Position numbers and translations under genes: made by a program | Notes under the pieces: generated by a model | What the model was told of the DNA's origin: nothing | The model's database searches: none | Seen by the model: the letters and a program-made list of their open reading frames with translations, nothing else | Shown: positions 15,313-21,758 of the stretch, piece by piece | How the letters are laid out: every line of letters begins with the position of its first letter | Position numbering within the stretch: the stretch's first letter is position 1 | Assembly: GCF_040095835.1 (NCBI RefSeq) | Contig: NZ_JBBMFT010000015.1 | Coordinates: 1-21,758, forward strand | Direction: 5' to 3' | From: Flavonifractor hominis | GTDB lineage: Bacteria > Bacillota > Clostridia > Oscillospirales > Oscillospiraceae | Length of the DNA stretch: 21,758 nucleotides

Positions 15313-16638
15313 ATGATAGAGATCAAAAACGGAACGCTGTTTTTCGACGGATGCGACACCACCGAACTGGCCGCAACGTATGGCACGCCGCTGTATGTCT
15401 ACTCGGAATCGGTCATGCAGGAGCATTTTGACGAAATCCGGCGGGACTTTCTGGACCGCTGGCCGGGCAGCCGGGCGGCCTACGCCGCCAAGGCATTTTG
15501 CACCGTGGGCATGTGTAAACTGGTGGAGCGGGCTGGACTGTGCATCGATGTGGTCTCGGGAGGCGAGCTGTACACCGCGCTGGCCGCCGGATTTCCGCCG
15601 GAGCGCATCGAATTCAACGGCAACAACAAGCTTCCGCGGGAGCTGGAACTGGCAGTAGAGCATGGCGTGGGCCGCATCATTGTGGACGCCCCCCATGAGC
15701 TGGAGACCATTGAAGCCCTCTGCGCAGCCCAGGGAAGGCGGATGAAGGTCCTCTACCGGGTGACGCCGGGGGTAAAGGCGGACAGCCATGACTATATCGT
15801 CACCGGGAAAAAGGACTCCAAATTCGGGTTTCCCCTGGATGAGGAGATCATCTACCCCGCCGTGGCCCGGGCTCTGGAAGCCCCCCACATCGACTTTTTG
15901 GGGTTCCATTTCCATGTGGGCTCACAGCTCTTCGACGTAGAGCCCTATGTGCAGGCCACCGAGGCGGTGCTGGAGCTGGTGCGGCAGGTGAAGCAGCGCT
16001 TTGGCGCACCGGTGCGGGAGCTCAATCTGGGCGGCGGGTTCGGCATCCGCTACACCACGGAGCAGCGCCGGCCCTACCGGGACTATCTGGACCCCATGCT
16101 GGAGCGCATCGCCGCCTGCTACGACGAGCTGGGCATGCCGCGGCCCGCAGTGGTCATTGAGCCGGGGCGGAGCATCGTGGGAGACGCGGGCCTGACCCTC
16201 TACACCGTGGGGAGCATCAAGGACATCCCGGGTGTGCGCAAGTACGTCTCGGTGGACGGGGGTATGACGGACAACATTCGCCCCGCCCTGTATCAGGCGG
16301 TCTACCGGGGCATGTTGGCCAACCGGGCCGGCGAGGAGGCGGAGGAGACGGTCACCGTCTGCGGCAAGTGCTGCGAGTCGGGGGACATCCTCCTGCGGGA
16401 CGTGGAGCTGCCCCGGGCCCGGACCGGTGATGTGCTGGCGGTGTTTTCCACCGGCGCCTACGGTTACTCCATGGCCAGCAACTACAACTGCAATCCCATC
16501 CCGGCGGTGGTGTTGGCCCGGGCGGGGCAGCACCGGCTGATGGTCCGCCGGCAGAGTTATGAAGATCTGATCCGCAACCAGATCCCCGAAGGGGAAGAAA
16601 CACCGGAAACGGGGGAATACCATGCGAACGCTGATTAA
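15313..16638 (+). CDS. lysA: Diaminopimelate decarboxylase (LysA-like; D-lysine/D-ornithine decarboxylase is an alternative)
   Basis: 441-residue fold-type-III PLP decarboxylase, normal LysA length. Lys60 (YAAKAF) holds PLP. HFHVGSQ (199-205), LGGGFGIRY (239-247), EPGRSIVGDAG (283-293), the substrate-binding segment NIRPALYQA (321-329), catalytic CESGD (354-358) and GAYGYSMAS (381-389) are all present. LysA removes the carboxylate at the D-centre of meso-diaminopimelate to give L-lysine. Here it sits first in a sigma-54 operon with an aminoacylase-like enzyme and an antiporter and no other lysine-synthesis genes, which points to a catabolic role. AAAGGAGG nine bases before the ATG at 15313 supports this start; an in-frame ATG at 15211 lies upstream of the promoter and is rejected. 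It overlaps the next gene by 17 bases. Confidence 0.88.
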   Translation: MIEIKNGTLFFDGCDTTELAATYGTPLYVYSESVMQEHFDEIRRDFLDRWPGSRAAYAAKAFCTVGMCKLVERAGLCIDVVSGGELYTALAAGFPPERIEFNGNNKLPRELELAVEHGVGRIIVDAPHELETIEALCAAQGRRMKVLYRVTPGVKADSHDYIVTGKKDSKFGFPLDEEIIYPAVARALEAPHIDFLGFHFHVGSQLFDVEPYVQATEAVLELVRQVKQRFGAPVRELNLGGGFGIRYTTEQRRPYRDYLDPMLERIAACYDELGMPRPAVVIEPGRSIVGDAGLTLYTVGSIKDIPGVRKYVSVDGGMTDNIRPALYQAVYRGMLANRAGEEAEETVTVCGKCCESGDILLRDVELPRARTGDVLAVFSTGAYGYSMASNYNCNPIPAVVLARAGQHRLMVRRQSYEDLIRNQIPEGEETPETGEYHANAD

Positions 16639-17974
16639 AAACGGTACCATCGTGGACCCGGCCAGCCGAGTCCACGCCCGCAACAACCTGCTGCTGGAAG
16701 ATGGACGGGTACTGGCCACGGTACAGGACGAGCCGGAGGCCGACGTGGTCCTGGATGCGGCGGGAAAGTACGTCTGTCCCGGCTTCATTGACCTGCACAT
16801 GCACGAGGACCCCTATGATCCTCAGCAGGACCGACTGGTCCCCAGCATCATGACCTCCATGCTGCGCATGGGCGTTACCACCGCCATCGGCGGCAACTGC
16901 GGGATCAACACCGTCTCCCCGATAAAGTACCTGGAACTCATGGACCGGGACGGCGGGCCGGTCAACATGGGCCTGCTGGCGGGGCACACGTTCCTGCGGG
17001 AGCAGGCCGGACACCAGGATAAATATACCGCTGTTACTCCCGACGAGCTGGAGCGCACCGCCCGCCTGGCCGACCAGGCGCTGGAGGCAGGGTGCTTCGG
17101 GGTATCCTTCGGCATCCGGTATGTACCCGGCATCACCATGGAGGAGATGGTGACGACCGCCCGGGGCTGCCGGGGAAGCAATCGGTTTATCGCCGCCCAC
17201 GTGCGGGACGACGCCGAGCATATCTTCTCTGCGGTGCAGGAACTCATCGATGTGGGCCGGGCACTGGATATCCCGGTGCAGAATTCCCACGTGGGCAGCA
17301 TGGGCGGCTTTGGCCAGATGGAGCGGCTGCTGGCCATGATGGATACCTGCCGGGCCAACGGCATGGACCTGGCGGGGGATTGCTACCCCTATTACGCCTT
17401 CAGCACCCGTATCGGGGAGACCACCTACGACGAGGGATTCCTGGAGCGGTATCAGGCCGACTACTCGGTCATCGAGGTGTGCGAGGGGCCTTATCAGGGC
17501 CAGCGCTGCAATGAGGAGATCTTCCGCTGGCTGCGGCGGGAGGCGCCGCGTACCATCACCGTGTGCCACGTGATGAAACCGGAGGACGTGGACCTGGCGC
17601 TGCTCCACCCCAATATCCTGCTGGCCAGCGACGGGCTGATGGACAACGGACAGGGGCATCCCCGGGCGGCGGGGACCTTCCCCCGGTTTTTGGCCCAGTA
17701 TGTCCGTACCGGGCGTATCAGCCTGGACGACGCCATTGCCAAAATGACCGCCCTGCCGGCGGCCAGACTGGGGCTGACCAACAAAGGCACCCTGCGCCGG
17801 GGGGCGGATGCCGACGTGGTGGTGTTCGACCTGGAGCGGATCCAGGACCGGGCCAGCTTCGACCAGCCCAACGCCGCGCCGGAGGGGCTGGATTATGTGC
17901 TCATCAACGGGGAGGTGGCAATGGACCACGGCCGGATCGTCCGTGCCGGGCTGGGCCGGTCCGTGCGGAAATAG
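16622..17974 (+). CDS. N-acyl-D-amino-acid deacylase (D-aminoacylase)-like amidohydrolase
   Basis: 450-residue metal-dependent hydrolase of the amidohydrolase superfamily, D-aminoacylase type. It has the small N-terminal beta domain (LIKNGTIVDPASR) and PGFIDLHMHEDPY with His59 and His61. GNCG with Cys93, AAHVRDD with His193, NSHVGSMG with His223 and LLASDGL with Asp337 correspond to the expected metal-binding and catalytic positions. The late HPRAAGTFPRFL motif is also typical. D-aminoacylases split N-acyl-D-amino acids into D-amino acid and carboxylate; related enzymes act on N-acyl-D-glutamate or dipeptides, so the exact substrate is open. It overlaps the upstream decarboxylase by 17 bases, which implies coupled translation, and is followed 37 bases later by an antiporter gene. 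Confidence 0.85.
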   Translation: MRTLIKNGTIVDPASRVHARNNLLLEDGRVLATVQDEPEADVVLDAAGKYVCPGFIDLHMHEDPYDPQQDRLVPSIMTSMLRMGVTTAIGGNCGINTVSPIKYLELMDRDGGPVNMGLLAGHTFLREQAGHQDKYTAVTPDELERTARLADQALEAGCFGVSFGIRYVPGITMEEMVTTARGCRGSNRFIAAHVRDDAEHIFSAVQELIDVGRALDIPVQNSHVGSMGGFGQMERLLAMMDTCRANGMDLAGDCYPYYAFSTRIGETTYDEGFLERYQADYSVIEVCEGPYQGQRCNEEIFRWLRREAPRTITVCHVMKPEDVDLALLHPNILLASDGLMDNGQGHPRAAGTFPRFLAQYVRTGRISLDDAIAKMTALPAARLGLTNKGTLRRGADADVVVFDLERIQDRASFDQPNAAPEGLDYVLINGEVAMDHGRIVRAGLGRSVRK

Positions 17975-18011
17975 CAGGACCGCATCTGTGAATCGTTAGG
18001 AGGAGTATGTT

Positions 18012-19430
18012 ATGGAATACGGGTTTCTATCTATCCTGCCGCCATTGTTGACCATCGTATTGGCGATCCTGACCAAAAACGTGTTCATCGCACTGTTCAT
18101 CGGCGTGTTCTTCGGCTTCTGCGTCATTGACAGCTTCCAGATCATTGCCGCGCTCAACGCCACCCTCAACGGCTTTGTCTCCACGCTGGAGAGTCACAGC
18201 AACACCATCGTCATCGCCTCGATCCTGATGATCGGAGCGCTCATCTACATCATTGAACGCTCCGGCGGCATCGAGGGCTTTGTAGAGCTCATGGTGCGCA
18301 AAAAAGGCCTCATCAAATCCAAGCGGGCGGCCAACCTCTTTACCTGGCTGGTGGGCGTGCTGGTGTTTACCTCCGGTTCCCTGAGCTGCCTGGTGGTGGG
18401 TTCGGTCACCCGGCCGGTGAACGACGCCATGAAGGTCTCCCACGAAAAATCCGCCTTCCTGGTCCACACCACCTCCACCCCGGTGTGCGTGCTGCTGCCC
18501 CTGAGCGGCTGGGGTGCGTCCATGATCGGCTACCTCACCTCCGGCGGCGTGGAAGAGAGCCAGGCTGCCACCCTGCTGGTCCAGTCCATCCCCCTGAATT
18601 TCTACTGCATGCTGGCTGTGCTGGGTACCCTGGTGCTCTGCCTGCTGGGCAAGGACTTCGGCCCCATGAAGGCCGCTGAGCTGCGGGCGGACACCACCGG
18701 ACAGCTGGACGCCCCCTCTGCCACCCGGATGGAGGAAGTACAGGACGACAAGAGCTATCTGGATACCGAGCGTCCTCTGGCCCGCAACATGATCATTCCC
18801 ATCGTGGTGCTCATCCTGGGCGTGCTGACGGTGCTCACGGTCACCGGCAGCGGCAATCCCCTGGACGGCGACGGCATGAATGCCCTGCTCTGGGGCGTGT
18901 TCCTGGCCCTGGTGGCTGCCGGCATCCTCTGTGTCAGCCAGAAGATCTACAGCGTCACCCAGTACATCGAGGTGGCCTTCAAGGGCGCCTCCGGCATGCT
19001 CTCCATTGCCATGATCCTGGTCTTTGGCTTTACCATGGGCACCGTGGTGTCCCAGCTGGGCACCGGGCTGTACCTGTGCTCCATCTTTGAGCGCTTCCTC
19101 TCCCCGGCGCTGCTGCCCGTGCTGGTGTTCCTGATGGCCTGCCTCATCTCCTTTGCTACTGGCACGTCCATGGGCACCATGGCCATCACCTCTGTGATCT
19201 GCCTGCCCATGGCCATCCAGCTGGGCGTGAGCATCCCCCTGGTGGCGGGCGCGGTTTGGGCCGGCAGCATCTTCGGTGACCACTGCTCCCCCATCTCCGA
19301 CACCACCATCATGACGTGCTCCACCACCGGGTGCAACATCATCGATCACGTCAAGACCCAGTCCCCCTACTGCCTGGCCTTTGCGGGGCTGTCCATCCTG
19401 TTCTATCTGGTGTTCGGCTTTGTGATGTGA
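18012..19430 (+). CDS. nhaC: NhaC-family Na+/H+ antiporter (possible substrate/Na+ or amine exchanger)
   Basis: 472-residue polytopic membrane protein, about 11-12 hydrophobic segments, with the NhaC signatures GSVTRPVNDAMKVS, FATGTSMGTMAIT and WAGSIFGDHCSPISDTTIM, followed by C..IDHVKTQSPY. NhaC proteins exchange Na+ for H+; some members exchange organic acids together with ions (for example malate/lactate antiport), so transport of an amino acid or amine from this pathway is possible. AGGAGG eight bases before the ATG sets the start. It is the last gene of the second sigma-54 operon and is followed by a hairpin at 19455-19487. Confidence 0.88.
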   Translation: MEYGFLSILPPLLTIVLAILTKNVFIALFIGVFFGFCVIDSFQIIAALNATLNGFVSTLESHSNTIVIASILMIGALIYIIERSGGIEGFVELMVRKKGLIKSKRAANLFTWLVGVLVFTSGSLSCLVVGSVTRPVNDAMKVSHEKSAFLVHTTSTPVCVLLPLSGWGASMIGYLTSGGVEESQAATLLVQSIPLNFYCMLAVLGTLVLCLLGKDFGPMKAAELRADTTGQLDAPSATRMEEVQDDKSYLDTERPLARNMIIPIVVLILGVLTVLTVTGSGNPLDGDGMNALLWGVFLALVAAGILCVSQKIYSVTQYIEVAFKGASGMLSIAMILVFGFTMGTVVSQLGTGLYLCSIFERFLSPALLPVLVFLMACLISFATGTSMGTMAITSVICLPMAIQLGVSIPLVAGAVWAGSIFGDHCSPISDTTIMTCSTTGCNIIDHVKTQSPYCLAFAGLSILFYLVFGFVM

Positions 19431-19454
19431 ATTCTCCTCTCTCTCTTCTCTCAT

Positions 19455-19487
19455 GCGCCCCGTCCGGCTCATCCCCGGACGGGGCGC
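19455..19487 (+). terminator. Intrinsic terminator after nhaC
   Basis: 13-bp GC-rich stem (19455-19467 with 19475-19487) with a 7-nt loop. The T tract is poor (GCTGTTGTGCTT), so some read-through into the activator gene is possible. Confidence 0.65.
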
Positions 19488-19497
19488 GCTGTTGTGC

Positions 19498-19526
19498 TTG
19501 TGCCGGGACGCGGTGTGCTTTATAAT
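19498..19526 (+). promoter_or_regulatory. Sigma-A promoter of the second sigma-54 activator
   Basis: TTGTGC (19498-19503), 17-base spacer, TATAAT (19521-19526). The expected start near 19533 rules out the in-frame ATGs at 19453 and 19525. Confidence 0.72.
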
Positions 19527-19554
19527 GGAACAGACAGAGAAAGGGGGCGCGGAG

Positions 19555-21414
19555 ATGGAGCAGAAGCTGATCGATGCCATCACGGAGATCGTGGATGAGG
19601 GGATCATCTGCGTCGACGCCGGCGGCATCGTTACCCGGTTCAGCCGGAAGGCCAAGGAGATGACCGGCGTGGTGCTCCAGGGCGGCCGGTCCCATCCGGC
19701 GGGGTGCATTCGGCCGGGGGATCTGGTGCTCATTGCCGACAACATGCTGGGGGATGACGACGGTGGTATGACGCCGGAGGATCTGGCCCTGCTGAATATC
19801 CAGGACCCCGAACTGCGCTGTGGCGACGTGGTACTGGCCGCCGGGCGGTTCCGTACGCCGGAGTGCCGCCCCCTCTACCGCCGCTGCACCCAGTACACCA
19901 CACCCCAGAAGCTGACGCTGGAGGGAAGCTGCGGGTCGGTGGACGTATCCCTCACGGTGGACCGGCAGGAAAAGCTGCTCACCATCCGGGTCCACGGGGA
20001 GGACTATTACCTGCGCTACCTGCGCTCCATGGCCCATCTGGTGGTGTTGGATGGGGCGGATGGAGCGGTCAAATTCTACCAGGAGAAGGGGTGCACCATC
20101 CGCCAGGAGGATCTGAAGGACCTGTTGGACGGCCGTCCCTTCCAGCCCAAAAACGACGGCACCACGGAATTTGACGTGGTGGGCCGGGACTTTTTTGAGC
20201 TCTTCCAGCCCTGCGAGCTGACCCGCCGGATGGACCGGGTCCTCTCCGGCGGCGGTGGGCCCACCCTGGAGGAGGAGCTGTATATCAACAAGCGCCTCAT
20301 GCTCTGCTCCATCCTGCCGGTGCTGGAGGACGGGCGGGTGGAGGGGGCGGTGCTCAAGCTCACCGACCTGTCCGAGCTGCACAAGCTGCTGGACCAGCGC
20401 AACGATCTCATTACCAAGGTGGAGCAGGCCAGCCTCAACGCCGACAACCACGTCATGCGGGTGCCTGCCAACGCCTTTCCGGACTTTGTGGGCAGCTCAC
20501 CCCCCATCCAGCGGGTAAAATACCTGGCCTACAAGGCCGCCCGGGCCAAATGCAACATCATCCTCACCGGGGAGAGCGGCACCGGCAAGTCCCAGCTGGC
20601 CCGGGAGATCCACCGCCTGTCCCGCCCGGACGGCCCCTTTGTGGAGGTCAACTGCAGCTCCATCCCGCGGGATCTGTTTGAAAGCGAACTGTTCGGCTAT
20701 GTGGGCGGAGCGTTTACCGGCGCGCTGGCCGGGGGCAAGCCGGGGTACTTTGAGCAGGCCAACGGGGGCACTATTTTCCTGGATGAGATCGGGGAGATCC
20801 CCATGAGCGCCCAGGTCAAGCTGCTCTACGCCATCCAGAACAAACGCTTTTACCGGGTGGGTGCCACCAAGCCCACCGATGTGGATGTGCGCATCCTCTC
20901 AGCCACCAACCAGAATCTGTGGCAGGCGGTGGGGGAGGGGCGGTTCCGGGAGGACCTCTATTACCGCATCCATGTCTTTGCCCTGTACATCCCGCCCCTG
21001 CGGGAGCGTATTTCCGACCTCTATCTGCTCAGCCGCAGCCTCACCGAGACCATCTGCGCCCAATATGATATCCCGCCGAAAAAGCTCTCCGGCTCAGCGG
21101 TGGAGAAGCTGCTCCATCATACCTGGCCGGGCAACATCCGGGAGTTGGGCAACGTCATCGAGCGGGCAGTGGCGGTCAGTGAGAGCAGCATTATCACGCC
21201 AGAGGACATTGAGATCACCCCCATCGGAGCCGAAACGGAGGTACCCGAGCGAATGTTCGGCGGTACGCTGCGGGAGCAGCTGGAGTATGCGGAAGAATGC
21301 GCCATCCGTCAGGCGCTGGAGGCAGCCGGCGGGGACAAACGCCAGGCCATGAAGCAGTTGGATATCAAAAAATCCAGCTTCTATGAACGCCTGCGCCATT
21401 ATGGAATTAACTGA
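19555..21414 (+). CDS. Sigma-54-dependent activator with PAS-like sensor, AAA+ and Fis-type HTH
   Basis: 619-residue enhancer-binding protein. Residues 1 to about 60 resemble the start of a PAS domain (EIVDEGIICVDAGGIVTRFS), and a second PAS-like segment lies at about 155-275. The AAA+ domain (about 312-545) has Walker A GESGTGKS (339-346), the sigma-54 contact loop GAFTGA (385-390), Walker B GTIFLDEIGE (405-414) and PPLRER. A Fis-type helix-turn-helix ends the protein (ECAIRQALEAAGGDKRQAMK onwards). It is about as long as other PAS-type activators. It lies directly after the decarboxylase/aminoacylase/antiporter operon and has its own promoter, so it is the best candidate to activate the sigma-54 promoter at 15260. 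The ligand is unknown. The start at 19555 is chosen because it follows the predicted transcription start and has AGGGGG upstream. Confidence 0.9.
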   Translation: MEQKLIDAITEIVDEGIICVDAGGIVTRFSRKAKEMTGVVLQGGRSHPAGCIRPGDLVLIADNMLGDDDGGMTPEDLALLNIQDPELRCGDVVLAAGRFRTPECRPLYRRCTQYTTPQKLTLEGSCGSVDVSLTVDRQEKLLTIRVHGEDYYLRYLRSMAHLVVLDGADGAVKFYQEKGCTIRQEDLKDLLDGRPFQPKNDGTTEFDVVGRDFFELFQPCELTRRMDRVLSGGGGPTLEEELYINKRLMLCSILPVLEDGRVEGAVLKLTDLSELHKLLDQRNDLITKVEQASLNADNHVMRVPANAFPDFVGSSPPIQRVKYLAYKAARAKCNIILTGESGTGKSQLAREIHRLSRPDGPFVEVNCSSIPRDLFESELFGYVGGAFTGALAGGKPGYFEQANGGTIFLDEIGEIPMSAQVKLLYAIQNKRFYRVGATKPTDVDVRILSATNQNLWQAVGEGRFREDLYYRIHVFALYIPPLRERISDLYLLSRSLTETICAQYDIPPKKLSGSAVEKLLHHTWPGNIRELGNVIERAVAVSESSIITPEDIEITPIGAETEVPERMFGGTLREQLEYAEECAIRQALEAAGGDKRQAMKQLDIKKSSFYERLRHYGIN

Positions 21415-21418
21415 GAGC

Positions 21419-21460
21419 AAAAAGGACGGCCGTGCAACAGCACGGCCGTCCTTTTTGCAT
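21419..21460 (+). terminator. Intrinsic terminator of the second activator gene
   Basis: 17-bp stem (21419-21435 with 21440-21456) with loop AACA, ending in TTTTT. It starts five bases after the stop codon. Confidence 0.92.
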
Positions 21461-21467
21461 AGAAAGG

Positions 21468-21501
21468 GCCGGGCCCCGGAGCATTTGCTCCGGGACCCGG
21501 C
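21468..21501 (-). terminator. Intrinsic terminator of the right-hand SLH gene
   Basis: 15-bp stem with one A-C mismatch (21468-21482 with 21487-21501), loop ATTT. The minus-strand tail CCCTTTCT is only moderately T-rich. The hairpin is nearly identical in sequence to that at 1549-1582. Confidence 0.7.
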
Positions 21502-21758
21502 ACAAGGCAAGGGATGAGTGATTTAGTTGTCCTCACTCTGGGTAAAGCGCATGAGCATGGTGGCTACCTCAGCACGGCTGGCGGTGCCCTGGGGATCCAG
21601 AGCAGAGCCGTTCTTGCCAGTGAGGATGCCCTCGGCCACGGCCCACTCCATGGCGTCCTGCGCCCAGGCGGACACGGAGGAGGCATCGGCAAAGCCGGTC
21701 AGGCTGCCCTCAGTGGCGGGGGAGCCGGCGTAGCGGTAGAGCATGACGGCCAGCTGCT
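21469..21758 (-). repeat. Right arm of the long inverted repeat
   Basis: Partner of 1292-1581, in inverted orientation about 20 kb away. It spans the SLH coding end, the short 3' spacer and the terminator hairpin. Confidence 0.85.
21523..21758 (-). CDS. SLH-domain surface protein, last 77 residues (rest outside window)
   Basis: Only the 3' end is visible: QLAVMLYRYAGSPATEG through ASRAEVATMLMRFTQSEDN and a TAA stop. It covers the end of one SLH repeat and the third repeat, so it should be a cell-wall-bound protein. The visible peptide differs from the end of the SLH protein at 1-1527 at only two positions (A/S in the SLH loop and N/D next to the C terminus). It is a close paralogue in the opposite orientation. 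Confidence 0.85.
   Translation of the reverse strand, partial: QLAVMLYRYAGSPATEGSLTGFADASSVSAWAQDAMEWAVAEGILTGKNGSALDPQGTASRAEVATMLMRFTQSEDN

Noticed and set aside
19453..19554. Upstream start giving a longer second activator
   Set aside because: It would translate through the nhaC terminator and the predicted promoter; the ATG at 19555 follows the expected transcription start.

Overview
The window looks like a GC-rich Bacillota chromosome of the Oscillospiraceae type (Flavonifractor, Oscillibacter, Lawsonibacter and relatives). This is inferred from AGGAGG-type ribosome binding sites, large S-layer-homology (SLH) surface proteins, a TRAP transporter with a lipoprotein binding subunit, and strong GC bias at third codon positions. 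No rRNA, tRNA, CRISPR array or insertion sequence was seen.

Layout. (1) 1-1592: the 3' part of a secreted SLH-domain protein on + with its terminator. (2) 1732-2470: a compact minus-strand unit made of a sigma-A promoter, a cobalamin riboswitch with an intrinsic terminator, and a 97-codon gene of unknown function. (3) 2494-7782: a 1610-residue SLH-anchored subtilisin-like protease on -, with a strong promoter and a leader of about 370 nt. (4) 7793-10041: a sigma-54 activator on - with a PAS-like region, an AAA+ domain and an unusual winged-helix C terminus. (5) 10064-15127: a divergent operon on + starting from a consensus sigma-54 promoter: M29-like peptidase, TRAP DctP, DctQ and DctM, then a PLP enzyme of the D-cysteine desulfhydrase/ACC deaminase family. 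(6) 15133-19487: a second operon with its own sigma-54-type promoter: diaminopimelate-decarboxylase-like enzyme, D-aminoacylase-like amidohydrolase, NhaC-family antiporter. (7) 19498-21460: a second sigma-54 activator of the usual PAS/AAA+/Fis layout. (8) 21468-21758: the 3' end of another SLH protein on -, nearly identical to the end of the first one and in inverted orientation.

Working model (inference). Regions 4-7 form a sigma-54-controlled island for taking up and breaking down small amino-acid derivatives. Three enzyme families in it (D-aminoacylase, DAP decarboxylase, D-cysteine desulfhydrase) can act on D-configured centres, so D-amino acids, N-acyl-D-amino acids or peptidoglycan fragments are plausible substrates. 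Each operon lies next to an activator and has palindromes upstream of its sigma-54 promoter at enhancer-like distance. The surface protease could supply peptides. The two items most worth checking are the orphan cobalamin riboswitch in front of an uncharacterised small gene and the paired sigma-54 operons.
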